Below are positions 1 through 5,855 of a DNA stretch of 6,818 nt, piece by piece. The position numbers and the translations under genes were made by a program. The notes beneath the pieces were generated by a model. It made no database searches. It saw only the letters and a program-made list of their open reading frames with translations, and was not told the origin of the DNA. The stretch is taken from the NCBI GenBank assembly GCA_002366635.1, contig DFBN01000042.1, positions 1 to 6,818 of the forward strand. The letters are read 5' to 3'. Position 1 is the first letter of the stretch; each line of letters opens with the position of its first letter. The DNA is from Caldifarciminota bacterium UBA3079. Its GTDB lineage: Bacteria; Hydrothermota; Tepidihabitantia; Tepidihabitantales; Tepidihabitantaceae.

Positions 1-3
1 CGT

Positions 4-1188
4 TCATCTGAACCTCTGTTTGAGCCGCTCGGTCTTTCCCCAGGAAAGACGCAACAGGTCTTTCCAAGTAAACTTCATTTTGCCGTCTTCAAAGGCCGCC
101 ATCCGGTCAGTGCAACAATAGCAAGGGTCAACCGCAGCCAGGGTAAGTGCGGCATCTGCTATCGAACAGCCCTTTACCGCCACAGCATTGGAAGCAATAT
201 TCATATAACTTGGTGCCCTGATCTTATGACGCAGTGGTTTGTTTGACCCGTCAGAACGGATATAATGAAACACTTCACCCCTTGGCGCTTCGGTCCTGCC
301 GATACCCTCACCTGCAGGTATTTCCTCAATCCTGGTTTGAATCGGCCCGTCTGGCAGCGCTTTAAGGCATTCCCGGATAATCTTGACCGACTCAATCATC
401 TCAAGCAGACGCACTTTGGTTTTGGCAAGAACATCGCCTTCGGTAAACATGACTACATTCCACGGCACAAGACCATAAGCCGCATGGGGTTCATCATGCC
501 GCACATCCCCGGGAATACCGGAACCGCGCGAAGTCGGCCCGGTTGTTGAATATGCTATCGCTTGCTCACTGGTAAGAATACCAACGCCTTCCATCCTGGC
601 CCTGATTACCGGGTCATCAAGCACCGCATTCTTGAGCATCAGCACCTTTTTCTCAACAATATCCATCGCCTTTTCAATCTCAGGAATCTGCTCGGGCTTG
701 ATGTCACGGCGAACCCCGCCCGGCTTGTTCATCGCATAATGATTCCGGTTTCCGGTAATCATCTCAAATACCTGAAGCACGTATTCCCGATACTTCCAGG
801 CCCACATCCACACCGTGTTGTACCCAACAAAGTGTCCGGCCAGACCTAGCCAGAGCAAATGGGAATGAATCCGCTCAAGCTCCTGCATGATGCTTCTGAT
901 ATAATTTGCCCTTGGCGGTGGTTTGATTCCGGCACAATCCTCAATCGCCAGCACCGCAGCAAAGGGATGAGAATTTGAACAGATACCGCAAATCCTTTCA
1001 ACCAGGAAAGGCACCTGGTCATAAGTCAATGTAGGTGAAATAAACTCATGGCCCCGGTGGTTGTATCCGATGTTGATCTCCAGGTCTACAACCTTCTCAC
1101 CTTCAACAATCAGCTTGAAGAATTCCGGCTCCTCCTGAAGCGGATGATAAGGCCCGATTGGGATTACACGCCTATTCGCTTCGCTCAT
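4..1188 (-). CDS. Group 4 [NiFe]-hydrogenase large (catalytic) subunit, NuoD/HycE/EchE type
   Basis: This is the hydrogen-activating subunit of a membrane-bound, complex I-related [NiFe]-hydrogenase, located on the cytoplasmic side. Read from the ATG at 1188 it has 394 residues. The N-terminal NiFe motif is RICGICSNSH (C67, C70, H74) and the C-terminal one is DPCYCC (C356, C359), so all four metal ligands are present; respiratory NuoD lacks them. Other family motifs are GPTSRGSG near 217-224 and EAPRGEVFHYI at 300-310. A 32-residue tail follows CTDR (R362), like the tail removed from E. coli HycE by HycI, so proteolytic maturation is likely. An in-frame ATG at 1230 would give 408 residues. 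The start at 1188 is preferred because GGAG lies 5 bases upstream, the product begins like the family (IPIGPYHP at 9-16), and the overlap with the preceding gene drops from 59 to 17 bases. It is separate from the NuoC-like subunit, as in Ech and Coo enzymes and unlike fused HycE. Subgroup within group 4 is not resolved. Confidence 0.93.
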   Translation of the reverse strand: MSEANRRVIPIGPYHPLQEEPEFFKLIVEGEKVVDLEINIGYNHRGHEFISPTLTYDQVPFLVERICGICSNSHPFAAVLAIEDCAGIKPPPRANYIRSIMQELERIHSHLLWLGLAGHFVGYNTVWMWAWKYREYVLQVFEMITGNRNHYAMNKPGGVRRDIKPEQIPEIEKAMDIVEKKVLMLKNAVLDDPVIRARMEGVGILTSEQAIAYSTTGPTSRGSGIPGDVRHDEPHAAYGLVPWNVVMFTEGDVLAKTKVRLLEMIESVKIIRECLKALPDGPIQTRIEEIPAGEGIGRTEAPRGEVFHYIRSDGSNKPLRHKIRAPSYMNIASNAVAVKGCSIADAALTLAAVDPCYCCTDRMAAFEDGKMKFTWKDLLRLSWGKTERLKQRFR

Positions 1189-1603
1189 AATCTCTCCGCA
1201 AAGGATAGTTGGTCTTTTCCCAGTCTGCATCAGAAGTCAGAAGCGGCTTCATATCCGGATGTCCGGGGAAATCAACACCAAGCATCTCGTGTATTTCACG
1301 CTCGATCCAATTACAGGCCGGAAACCAGCCGGCCTGGGATTCCAATTTGGGGTCGTCCTTTGGCGCAATCACCTTCAGGGTATAGATTATACCGGTCTTG
1401 TCTTCTGAAAAATGATAAAGCACCTCAAAGCCTGCGCGCGTATCTATCCCGGTGCAAGTTGAAAGCCTCATCCCGCATTCCTGGCGCAGAAACTTAACCG
1501 CTGAAGTAAGCTTCTCCCGTGAAATCTCAAAATAAACCCTGCGCGCATTATGCTCAGATACCCGAACTTCGGGGAAACGCTCTTGAAATTCTGCCGGCGT
1601 CAT
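1172..1603 (-). CDS. Hydrogenase NuoC/EchD-like subunit (complex I 30 kDa family)
   Basis: This 143-residue soluble subunit belongs to the family that packs against the large subunit in complex I and group 4 hydrogenases. It binds no cofactor in known members and has a structural role. The family signature is clear near the C-terminus: EREIHEMLGVDFPGHPD at 101-117, then KPLL and YPLRRDY at 133-139. The N-terminal alpha/beta region, about 1-80, is the usual diverged part. Its length is close to stand-alone hydrogenase NuoC-like proteins and shorter than respiratory NuoC. The ATG at 1603 overlaps the stop of the small-subunit gene as ATGA. Only a weak purine-rich stretch (GGGAAAG) precedes it, so translational coupling is likely. 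It ends in TAG, 17 bases inside the large-subunit gene. Confidence 0.9.
   Translation of the reverse strand: MTPAEFQERFPEVRVSEHNARRVYFEISREKLTSAVKFLRQECGMRLSTCTGIDTRAGFEVLYHFSEDKTGIIYTLKVIAPKDDPKLESQAGWFPACNWIEREIHEMLGVDFPGHPDMKPLLTSDADWEKTNYPLRRDYERSE
1191..1197 (-). promoter_or_regulatory. Ribosome binding site deciding the large-subunit start
   Basis: On the minus strand this reads GGAGAGA, with the GGAG core 5 bases before the ATG at 1188. It lies inside the 3' end of the preceding NuoC-like gene. It is the main evidence for choosing the ATG at 1188 over the one at 1230. Confidence 0.7.
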
Positions 1604-2016
1604 AGCTTTCCCAATGCCTTCAAAATTCCTGCAATCATCGCCTCAGGTTTGGGAGGACAGCCTGGAACATAGGCATGCATTGGCAGATACTTATCATACG
1701 GCCCGACGACATTATACGAATTCCGGAAAATATGATTATTGCAGACACAAGTCCCGATTCCGACAACAGCACAAGGCTTTGGTGTCTGCTCATAAACCTC
1801 AAGTACCCTGGGCAGATTCTTCCGGTTCAAAACACCGGTTACCAACAGCACATCTGCATGCCTCGGTGAACCAACAAGGACAATCCCAAACCGCTCAACA
1901 TCATACCGCGGTGTAAAAAGCTCCAGAATCTCAATATCACAGTTATTGCAGGATGCTGCAGCAATATGGTAAACCCACGGCGACCTTTTTAGACCCCAGC
2001 GTCCAAGCTTATTCAT
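1600..2016 (-). CDS. [NiFe]-hydrogenase small subunit, NuoB/HycG/EchC type
   Basis: This 138-residue subunit carries the proximal [4Fe-4S] cluster that passes electrons to or from the NiFe site. The cluster ligands are visible as SCNNC (C23 and C26), GTC (C90) and PGCPPKPEAM (C120). The first pair is CxxC as in hydrogenases, whereas respiratory NuoB has adjacent cysteines, which supports a hydrogenase over a quinone-reducing complex. An extra Cys at 92 lies beside the third ligand. There is no twin-arginine signal, as expected for a cytoplasm-facing group 4 enzyme. The length is typical of the short EchC and HycG forms without extra ferredoxin domains. The ATG at 2016 overlaps the stop of the NuoH-like gene as ATGA. 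No good Shine-Dalgarno sequence is visible, so translation probably depends on coupling to the upstream gene. Confidence 0.93.
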   Translation of the reverse strand: MNKLGRWGLKRSPWVYHIAAASCNNCDIEILELFTPRYDVERFGIVLVGSPRHADVLLVTGVLNRKNLPRVLEVYEQTPKPCAVVGIGTCVCNNHIFRNSYNVVGPYDKYLPMHAYVPGCPPKPEAMIAGILKALGKL

Positions 2017-2942
2017 AGGTTCAAGAACGCCAGTATTACCGCCAATACACCAAGACCACCCAGACCGAACCAGAAAAACCTGAGTGCCTGGTCAATTTGG
2101 AAACGGGGATTTGTATTCTTGATAAGGATTATCAGCAAAAGAATCAGAAGGAACTTGGGAATCGCCCACCAGTTCGCAAAACCGCCCCAGAAAACCGTAA
2201 TCAGGAACAGCGGAAGCAGGAAAAGCATCATCGCCTTGGTAAGTCGGAACATTATCAATGACGCACCAGAATATTCAGCATATACACCGGTCATTATCTC
2301 CTGGTCGGCATCGGCAATATCGAATGGCACATACCCTAGCTTGGCTTGAATGCTGGCAAGAACTATCAAAGCGGCAATCACCCCGGAAACCGAATACAGA
2401 AACGGTCCGCCTGCCTGCTGGGCCATGACCAGACTACCCAGCCGAATCGCACCGCCCGACTTGATAACCGGCACCACAAGCGCCAAAAGAAACGGCAACT
2501 CATACCCGAAATAGAGCGTCATCTCACGCGAAGCGCCGACCGCAGAAAGCGGGTTACGGCTGGCCGACGCACCGATAATCGTTCCCAATGGTGGCAATGA
2601 AAAGAGATAAACCAGTACAATCAAATCGCCCACAAAAGAACCGTGCGGATTGAAATTAACATAAAACAACAACACCGAAATGATGCACATCGCAGTCAGA
2701 CCGATAACCGGCGCAATAAGAAAAACCGTTTTCGAACTACCTTTCGGCACCATTGTCTGCTTGGTAAACAGCTTTACCAAATCGGCAAACGGCTGATAAA
2801 ACTTCGGACCTTTACGCCACTGGACCCGGGCCGAAACAAAACGGTCTACCCAGGTTAAGACCAATCCAATCACAACGGTAAACAGAAAACCCGGGAAGAC
2901 AATAAACCTGAATGCAAGACCCCAGCCGCTCCAGCCAATCAT
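2013..2942 (-). CDS. Membrane-anchoring hydrogenase subunit, NuoH/HycD/EchB type
   Basis: This 309-residue integral membrane protein has roughly eight hydrophobic segments, starting at about 10-30, 73-95 and 105-125 and ending at 293-309. It anchors the hydrophilic arm and forms the start of the ion path in complex I-like enzymes. Both ND1-type signatures are present. One is GPKFYQPFADLVKLFTK at 45-61. The other is the loop at 206-226, with PFDIADAD at 206-213, EIMTG at 215-219 and EYSG at 223-226. Respiratory NuoH usually has E-A-E in that second loop; here it is D-A-D. Another conserved loop, SREMTLYFGYELP, is at 138-150. The ATG at 2942 overlaps the upstream stop as ATGA and has a strong GGAGGAG ribosome site just before it. 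The length is normal for HycD-type proteins. It could be either a proton- or sodium-linked version; the sequence does not decide. Confidence 0.94.
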   Translation of the reverse strand: MIGWSGWGLAFRFIVFPGFLFTVVIGLVLTWVDRFVSARVQWRKGPKFYQPFADLVKLFTKQTMVPKGSSKTVFLIAPVIGLTAMCIISVLLFYVNFNPHGSFVGDLIVLVYLFSLPPLGTIIGASASRNPLSAVGASREMTLYFGYELPFLLALVVPVIKSGGAIRLGSLVMAQQAGGPFLYSVSGVIAALIVLASIQAKLGYVPFDIADADQEIMTGVYAEYSGASLIMFRLTKAMMLFLLPLFLITVFWGGFANWWAIPKFLLILLLIILIKNTNPRFQIDQALRFFWFGLGGLGVLAVILAFLNL

Positions 2943-3406
2943 GGTCTCCTCCGGCCTGGTGAACGGACAACAAATCCGACACCAACCTTTTTCTCGGTCA
3001 GTTCCGCCTCTTCAACAAACTGCAATGCACCGGTCGGGCAGGTAGCCACACATCTCGGCCCTTCAGCCCGGTCATTGCATAAATTGCACTTCTGGGAAAT
3101 GCCGCGCATAAGATTTTCATCCATCACCCCGAAAGGACAAGCCAGCACACACGAACGGCAACCAACACAAAGGAAACTGGACTGATAGACCAGACCGGTT
3201 TTCTCATCCCGCTGAATTACATCAAACGGGCAGGCAGCAACGCATAAAGGCTCATCACAATGCCGGCATGCCAGAGGCACCATTACAGTTTCGGCTATCT
3301 CTCCATAGCGAATCCTCGCTTCGCCCTTGAACCGGCTTCGGCACGCAGCTTCGCACGCCCGACACCCGATGCAGTAATCCAGTCTGAGAATAATTCTCTT
3401 AGCCAT
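2939..3406 (-). CDS. Four-cluster [4Fe-4S] electron-transfer protein, HycB/HydN/CooF-like
   Basis: This 155-residue cytoplasmic polyferredoxin belongs to the family that links molybdopterin enzymes to partner complexes (HycB, HydN, FdhB, DmsB, CooF). Sixteen cysteines form four motifs: CIGCRACEAAC at 12-22, CRHCDEPLCVAACP at 47-60, CVGCRSCVLACP at 80-91, and C107, C110, C119 and C123 (ending CVATCP). This supports four [4Fe-4S] clusters. The C-terminal tail is basic (SPGRRRP) and diverged. It sits between the molybdopterin-like gene and the hydrogenase membrane gene, the position expected for the wire joining the two modules, as HycB joins FdhF to the hydrogenase in formate hydrogenlyase. The ATG at 3406 overlaps the upstream stop by one base (TGATG), and a GGAG site lies 5 bases before it (3412-3415). 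Confidence 0.92.
   Translation of the reverse strand: MAKRIILRLDYCIGCRACEAACRSRFKGEARIRYGEIAETVMVPLACRHCDEPLCVAACPFDVIQRDEKTGLVYQSSFLCVGCRSCVLACPFGVMDENLMRGISQKCNLCNDRAEGPRCVATCPTGALQFVEEAELTEKKVGVGFVVRSPGRRRP
2945..2952 (-). promoter_or_regulatory. Strong ribosome binding site before the NuoH-like gene
   Basis: The minus strand reads GGAGGAGA directly upstream of the ATG at 2942. It is the best Shine-Dalgarno match in the operon and lies within the last codons of the ferredoxin-like gene. It may allow independent initiation of the membrane subunit. Confidence 0.65.
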
Positions 3407-5043
3407 CAGAACTCCATCGCCTTTATCTCTGGTGCCGGTCTTGCCGTCGCTGTTGTTTTCTCAACCTTGACACTCACCGGCGGCATCGCAGTCTCGCCTG
3501 ACTCCTTGTCGGTTTCAATCGGGAAAAGTGCCCGGTTACTGTGGGCATTAACACCAATACTCAGCACACCGTCTGGAACCGCGCTGGTGACATGCACCCG
3601 GAATTCGTTTCTTGAACTCGGACTTTCCACTGCAAGGAAATTCTCATCGGTGACATTCAGTTTCTGGGCAGCAACCGGATTTACGAAAATCTCCTGCTCG
3701 TCATCATAGAACCCACCGATACCAATCGCCTTTTTCTCGCCCACAAGGAGCCAGTTATCAGTCTTATCCTTGGGTATTTCAGCAGTCCTGGTGGCCATCT
3801 TTAATACATCTTCCATTCCCATTGGTTTGGAGAGCTCTTCTGGTATTTCATCTATTCTGGCAAGCTGACCGATTATCCACGAAACCGACCTCGTTCCGCT
3901 ATAAGGTGAAGCCAAAGGATGCCGCTCAATTTTTCCCCAATATGAATACCCGATTGACTCCTTTTCAAGTTCACTCGGGACCGGCAGCACCAGTCCTGGT
4001 AATGTGTTCTCAGGCCTGAATATACTCGTGCAAACTCGATGCTCAACCTTTGCCATTTCCGGGAAAAGCTCGGGATAACTGTATGGGTAGAGTCCGCCGA
4101 ACCAGAAAACCATCTTGATTCTGTCTTCATCAACCGCCTGCCTGAACTGGCCAAAGCCCATCAGCCCTTCAGGCAGCCTTGCTTCGCTAAAACCAACAAA
4201 AGGCTTATGCGCCTTCAGTGCAACAAGCTGAGAACTCAGGCTGTGCAGCACCGGGTATCGAACCCGGCCCAGATGCATCGCACTACCGACAAATCCGGGT
4301 GTGCCCGGTCCAAGCATCTTCGCAGCCTGTCTGAGTTGGTCCGGCTCAAGACCGGCCAGTTCTGTGAACCGGTCAACATCGATTCCGGAAACCGATTTAT
4401 CCAACAGCCCAACCAAAGCCATCAAGGCAAAAGGCTCAGTACCCGGTTTCACCTGAAGGAACAGATTGGCAAATCCGGCCTGACGCGTCTTGATTGAGTC
4501 AATAACAACCAGCCGACTTTTGCGGTCCGCATAGCACGCCTCAATCATCGGACCTGAAGCTACCGGTGAAGTCGTGAACACATCGCCGATAAGCAGTATC
4601 GTTTGGGCTGACTTAATATTATCCAGTGTCGCATTCCCGGTCCCGGCCAGTCGGTAATTGAAGCAGCTCTCAGGCTCGATATGACCGCAAACAAGATTCC
4701 TGGTGCCCAGAAACCTGGCAAAACCGCGCAAAAGCCCTGTTTCCTGCGCGCTCAAACCCCGGCTATAAGCAACTGCCATCTCATCAGGCTCAACTGATTC
4801 CAACCAGGATTTCGCCCGTTCGATTGCCTGTTCCCAAATTATCTCGTTACCGTCGAGCAATGGATAGGCAAGCCGCTTCGGATGGTCAATAACCAGATTG
4901 GCGCTGTTCCCGCGCGGGCAAAGCTTGCCTTTATTCACCTTGGCGTCTTTCAGATACTCCATCTGGTACTGATACCCGTCAAAACTCACCCCGGCCTCAC
5001 AACCGTTCCGGCAGAAAGGACAGGTAGTACGCTTGATTGCCAT
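3406..5043 (-). CDS. Molybdopterin oxidoreductase-like subunit (formate dehydrogenase/NuoG-like), probably without a catalytic Cys/Sec
   Basis: This 545-residue protein has the architecture of the formate dehydrogenase and NuoG superfamily. The N-terminus carries a [4Fe-4S] motif, C8, C11, C15 and C42 (CPFCRNGC, then GKLCPRG), including the basic residue after the last ligand. A molybdopterin oxidoreductase core follows, at about 50-400. A C-terminal beta-barrel domain (molydopdin-binding type) spans about 430-510, before a Pro/Lys/Thr-rich tail. It is shorter than E. coli FdhF (715 residues). Around the expected catalytic position (NLVCGHIEPESC at 116-127), ungapped comparison with the remembered FdhF motif puts Pro124 where FdhF has selenocysteine. 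Cys119 and Cys127 lie nearby but off register. There is no in-frame TGA. It may be a non-catalytic scaffold and electron relay like NuoG; an active formate dehydrogenase is not excluded. The ATG at 5043 overlaps the upstream stop by one base (TGATG), with AAGGA 9 bases before it. Confidence 0.85.
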   Translation of the reverse strand: MAIKRTTCPFCRNGCEAGVSFDGYQYQMEYLKDAKVNKGKLCPRGNSANLVIDHPKRLAYPLLDGNEIIWEQAIERAKSWLESVEPDEMAVAYSRGLSAQETGLLRGFARFLGTRNLVCGHIEPESCFNYRLAGTGNATLDNIKSAQTILLIGDVFTTSPVASGPMIEACYADRKSRLVVIDSIKTRQAGFANLFLQVKPGTEPFALMALVGLLDKSVSGIDVDRFTELAGLEPDQLRQAAKMLGPGTPGFVGSAMHLGRVRYPVLHSLSSQLVALKAHKPFVGFSEARLPEGLMGFGQFRQAVDEDRIKMVFWFGGLYPYSYPELFPEMAKVEHRVCTSIFRPENTLPGLVLPVPSELEKESIGYSYWGKIERHPLASPYSGTRSVSWIIGQLARIDEIPEELSKPMGMEDVLKMATRTAEIPKDKTDNWLLVGEKKAIGIGGFYDDEQEIFVNPVAAQKLNVTDENFLAVESPSSRNEFRVHVTSAVPDGVLSIGVNAHSNRALFPIETDKESGETAMPPVSVKVEKTTATARPAPEIKAMEF

Positions 5044-5855
5044 CAGAACGGGTCCTTAATATCCTTAATCTGGTCCCAAGTCAACACCGGCCCGTCCTTG
5101 CAGGTGAAATAAGGCCCGAGCCGGCAATGACCGCACTGCCCTAAACCGCAGGACATATTCTTTTCCATTGACAGGTAAATCATATCATCTGGGAAACCAA
5201 TTTCGAGCAGCCGCCGGGTCACAAACTTCATCATGACTGGTGGCCCGCAAACCACGGCCACGCTATTCTTCAAATCGCAGGGAATCTCCTTAAGCAGTAT
5301 TGTGACAACCCCGACCTTCCCTTTCCAGGTTTCATCACCGACATCAACCGACAGGTCCAGGTCTACACCCTTCATCTTTTTCCACTCAGGAATCAGTTTC
5401 TTGTATACAATATCCTTAGGCGAGCGGGCCCCGTACCGCAGGTAAATCTTTTTATACTTGTTAATCTCGTGGGCCAAGGCTAGAAACAGCGCACGCAACG
5501 GGGCCAAACCAACACCGCCGCCAACAATGAAAATCTCCTTGCCTTCAAACTTATTCAAAGGATAGGGATTGCCATAAGGCCCGCGAATTCCGACCATATC
5601 CCCGGCCCCAAGCTTGAACAGCGCGGTCGTAGCCCTACCGACCTTCATAATCGTAATTTCAATCCTGTCCCGCTCGAACTGAGAAGAAGAAGGCGTGAAC
5701 GGTGCTTCACCGAATCCAGGCACGGTCAGCTCGACAAACTGGCCGGCAAGAAAACGGACTTCCTGCTCAGGCTCAAGCACAAAAGTCCGGATGTTCGGGG
5801 TCTCATCAGAAATATTCAGTATCTTGGCCTTAAATGGCTGATACGGATTGCTCAC
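5043..5855 (-). CDS. FAD/NAD(P)-binding oxidoreductase with [2Fe-2S] site, sulfhydrogenase gamma/AsrB/PyrK-like
   Basis: This 270-residue ferredoxin-NADP reductase-like protein exchanges electrons with NAD(P)H through FAD and a [2Fe-2S] cluster. A flavin-binding beta-barrel covers about 1-100, with an atypical flavin motif APFTPSS at 51-57 and GDMVGIRGPYGN at 85-96. The nucleotide-binding half has VGGGVGLAPLRA at 111-122 and CGPPVMM at 203-209. The C-terminus has a PyrK/HydG-type cysteine motif: C236, C241, C244 and C252. The family includes the gamma subunit of archaeal sulfhydrogenases and AsrB of anaerobic sulfite reductase. No AsrC-like siroheme subunit is present here, and the downstream genes favour the hydrogenase role. 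The start is GTG at 5855, overlapping the upstream stop as GTGA, with AAGGTG 11 bases before it (5867-5872). NADH versus NADPH preference cannot be read with confidence. Confidence 0.9.
   Translation of the reverse strand: MSNPYQPFKAKILNISDETPNIRTFVLEPEQEVRFLAGQFVELTVPGFGEAPFTPSSSQFERDRIEITIMKVGRATTALFKLGAGDMVGIRGPYGNPYPLNKFEGKEIFIVGGGVGLAPLRALFLALAHEINKYKKIYLRYGARSPKDIVYKKLIPEWKKMKGVDLDLSVDVGDETWKGKVGVVTILLKEIPCDLKNSVAVVCGPPVMMKFVTRRLLEIGFPDDMIYLSMEKNMSCGLGQCGHCRLGPYFTCKDGPVLTWDQIKDIKDPF

Noticed and set aside
1048..1497. Plus-strand open frame of 149 codons opposite the NuoC- and NuoD-like genes
   Set aside because: It lies antisense to two genes with clear family motifs, and its translation has no recognisable domain. 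It is a shadow frame; the same holds for the plus-strand frames at 3260-3709 and 4039-4497.
4..3406. Identification as a respiratory complex I (nuo) segment
   Set aside because: The large subunit has all four NiFe cysteines and the small subunit has the hydrogenase-type CxxC pair instead of adjacent cysteines. Both indicate a [NiFe]-hydrogenase.
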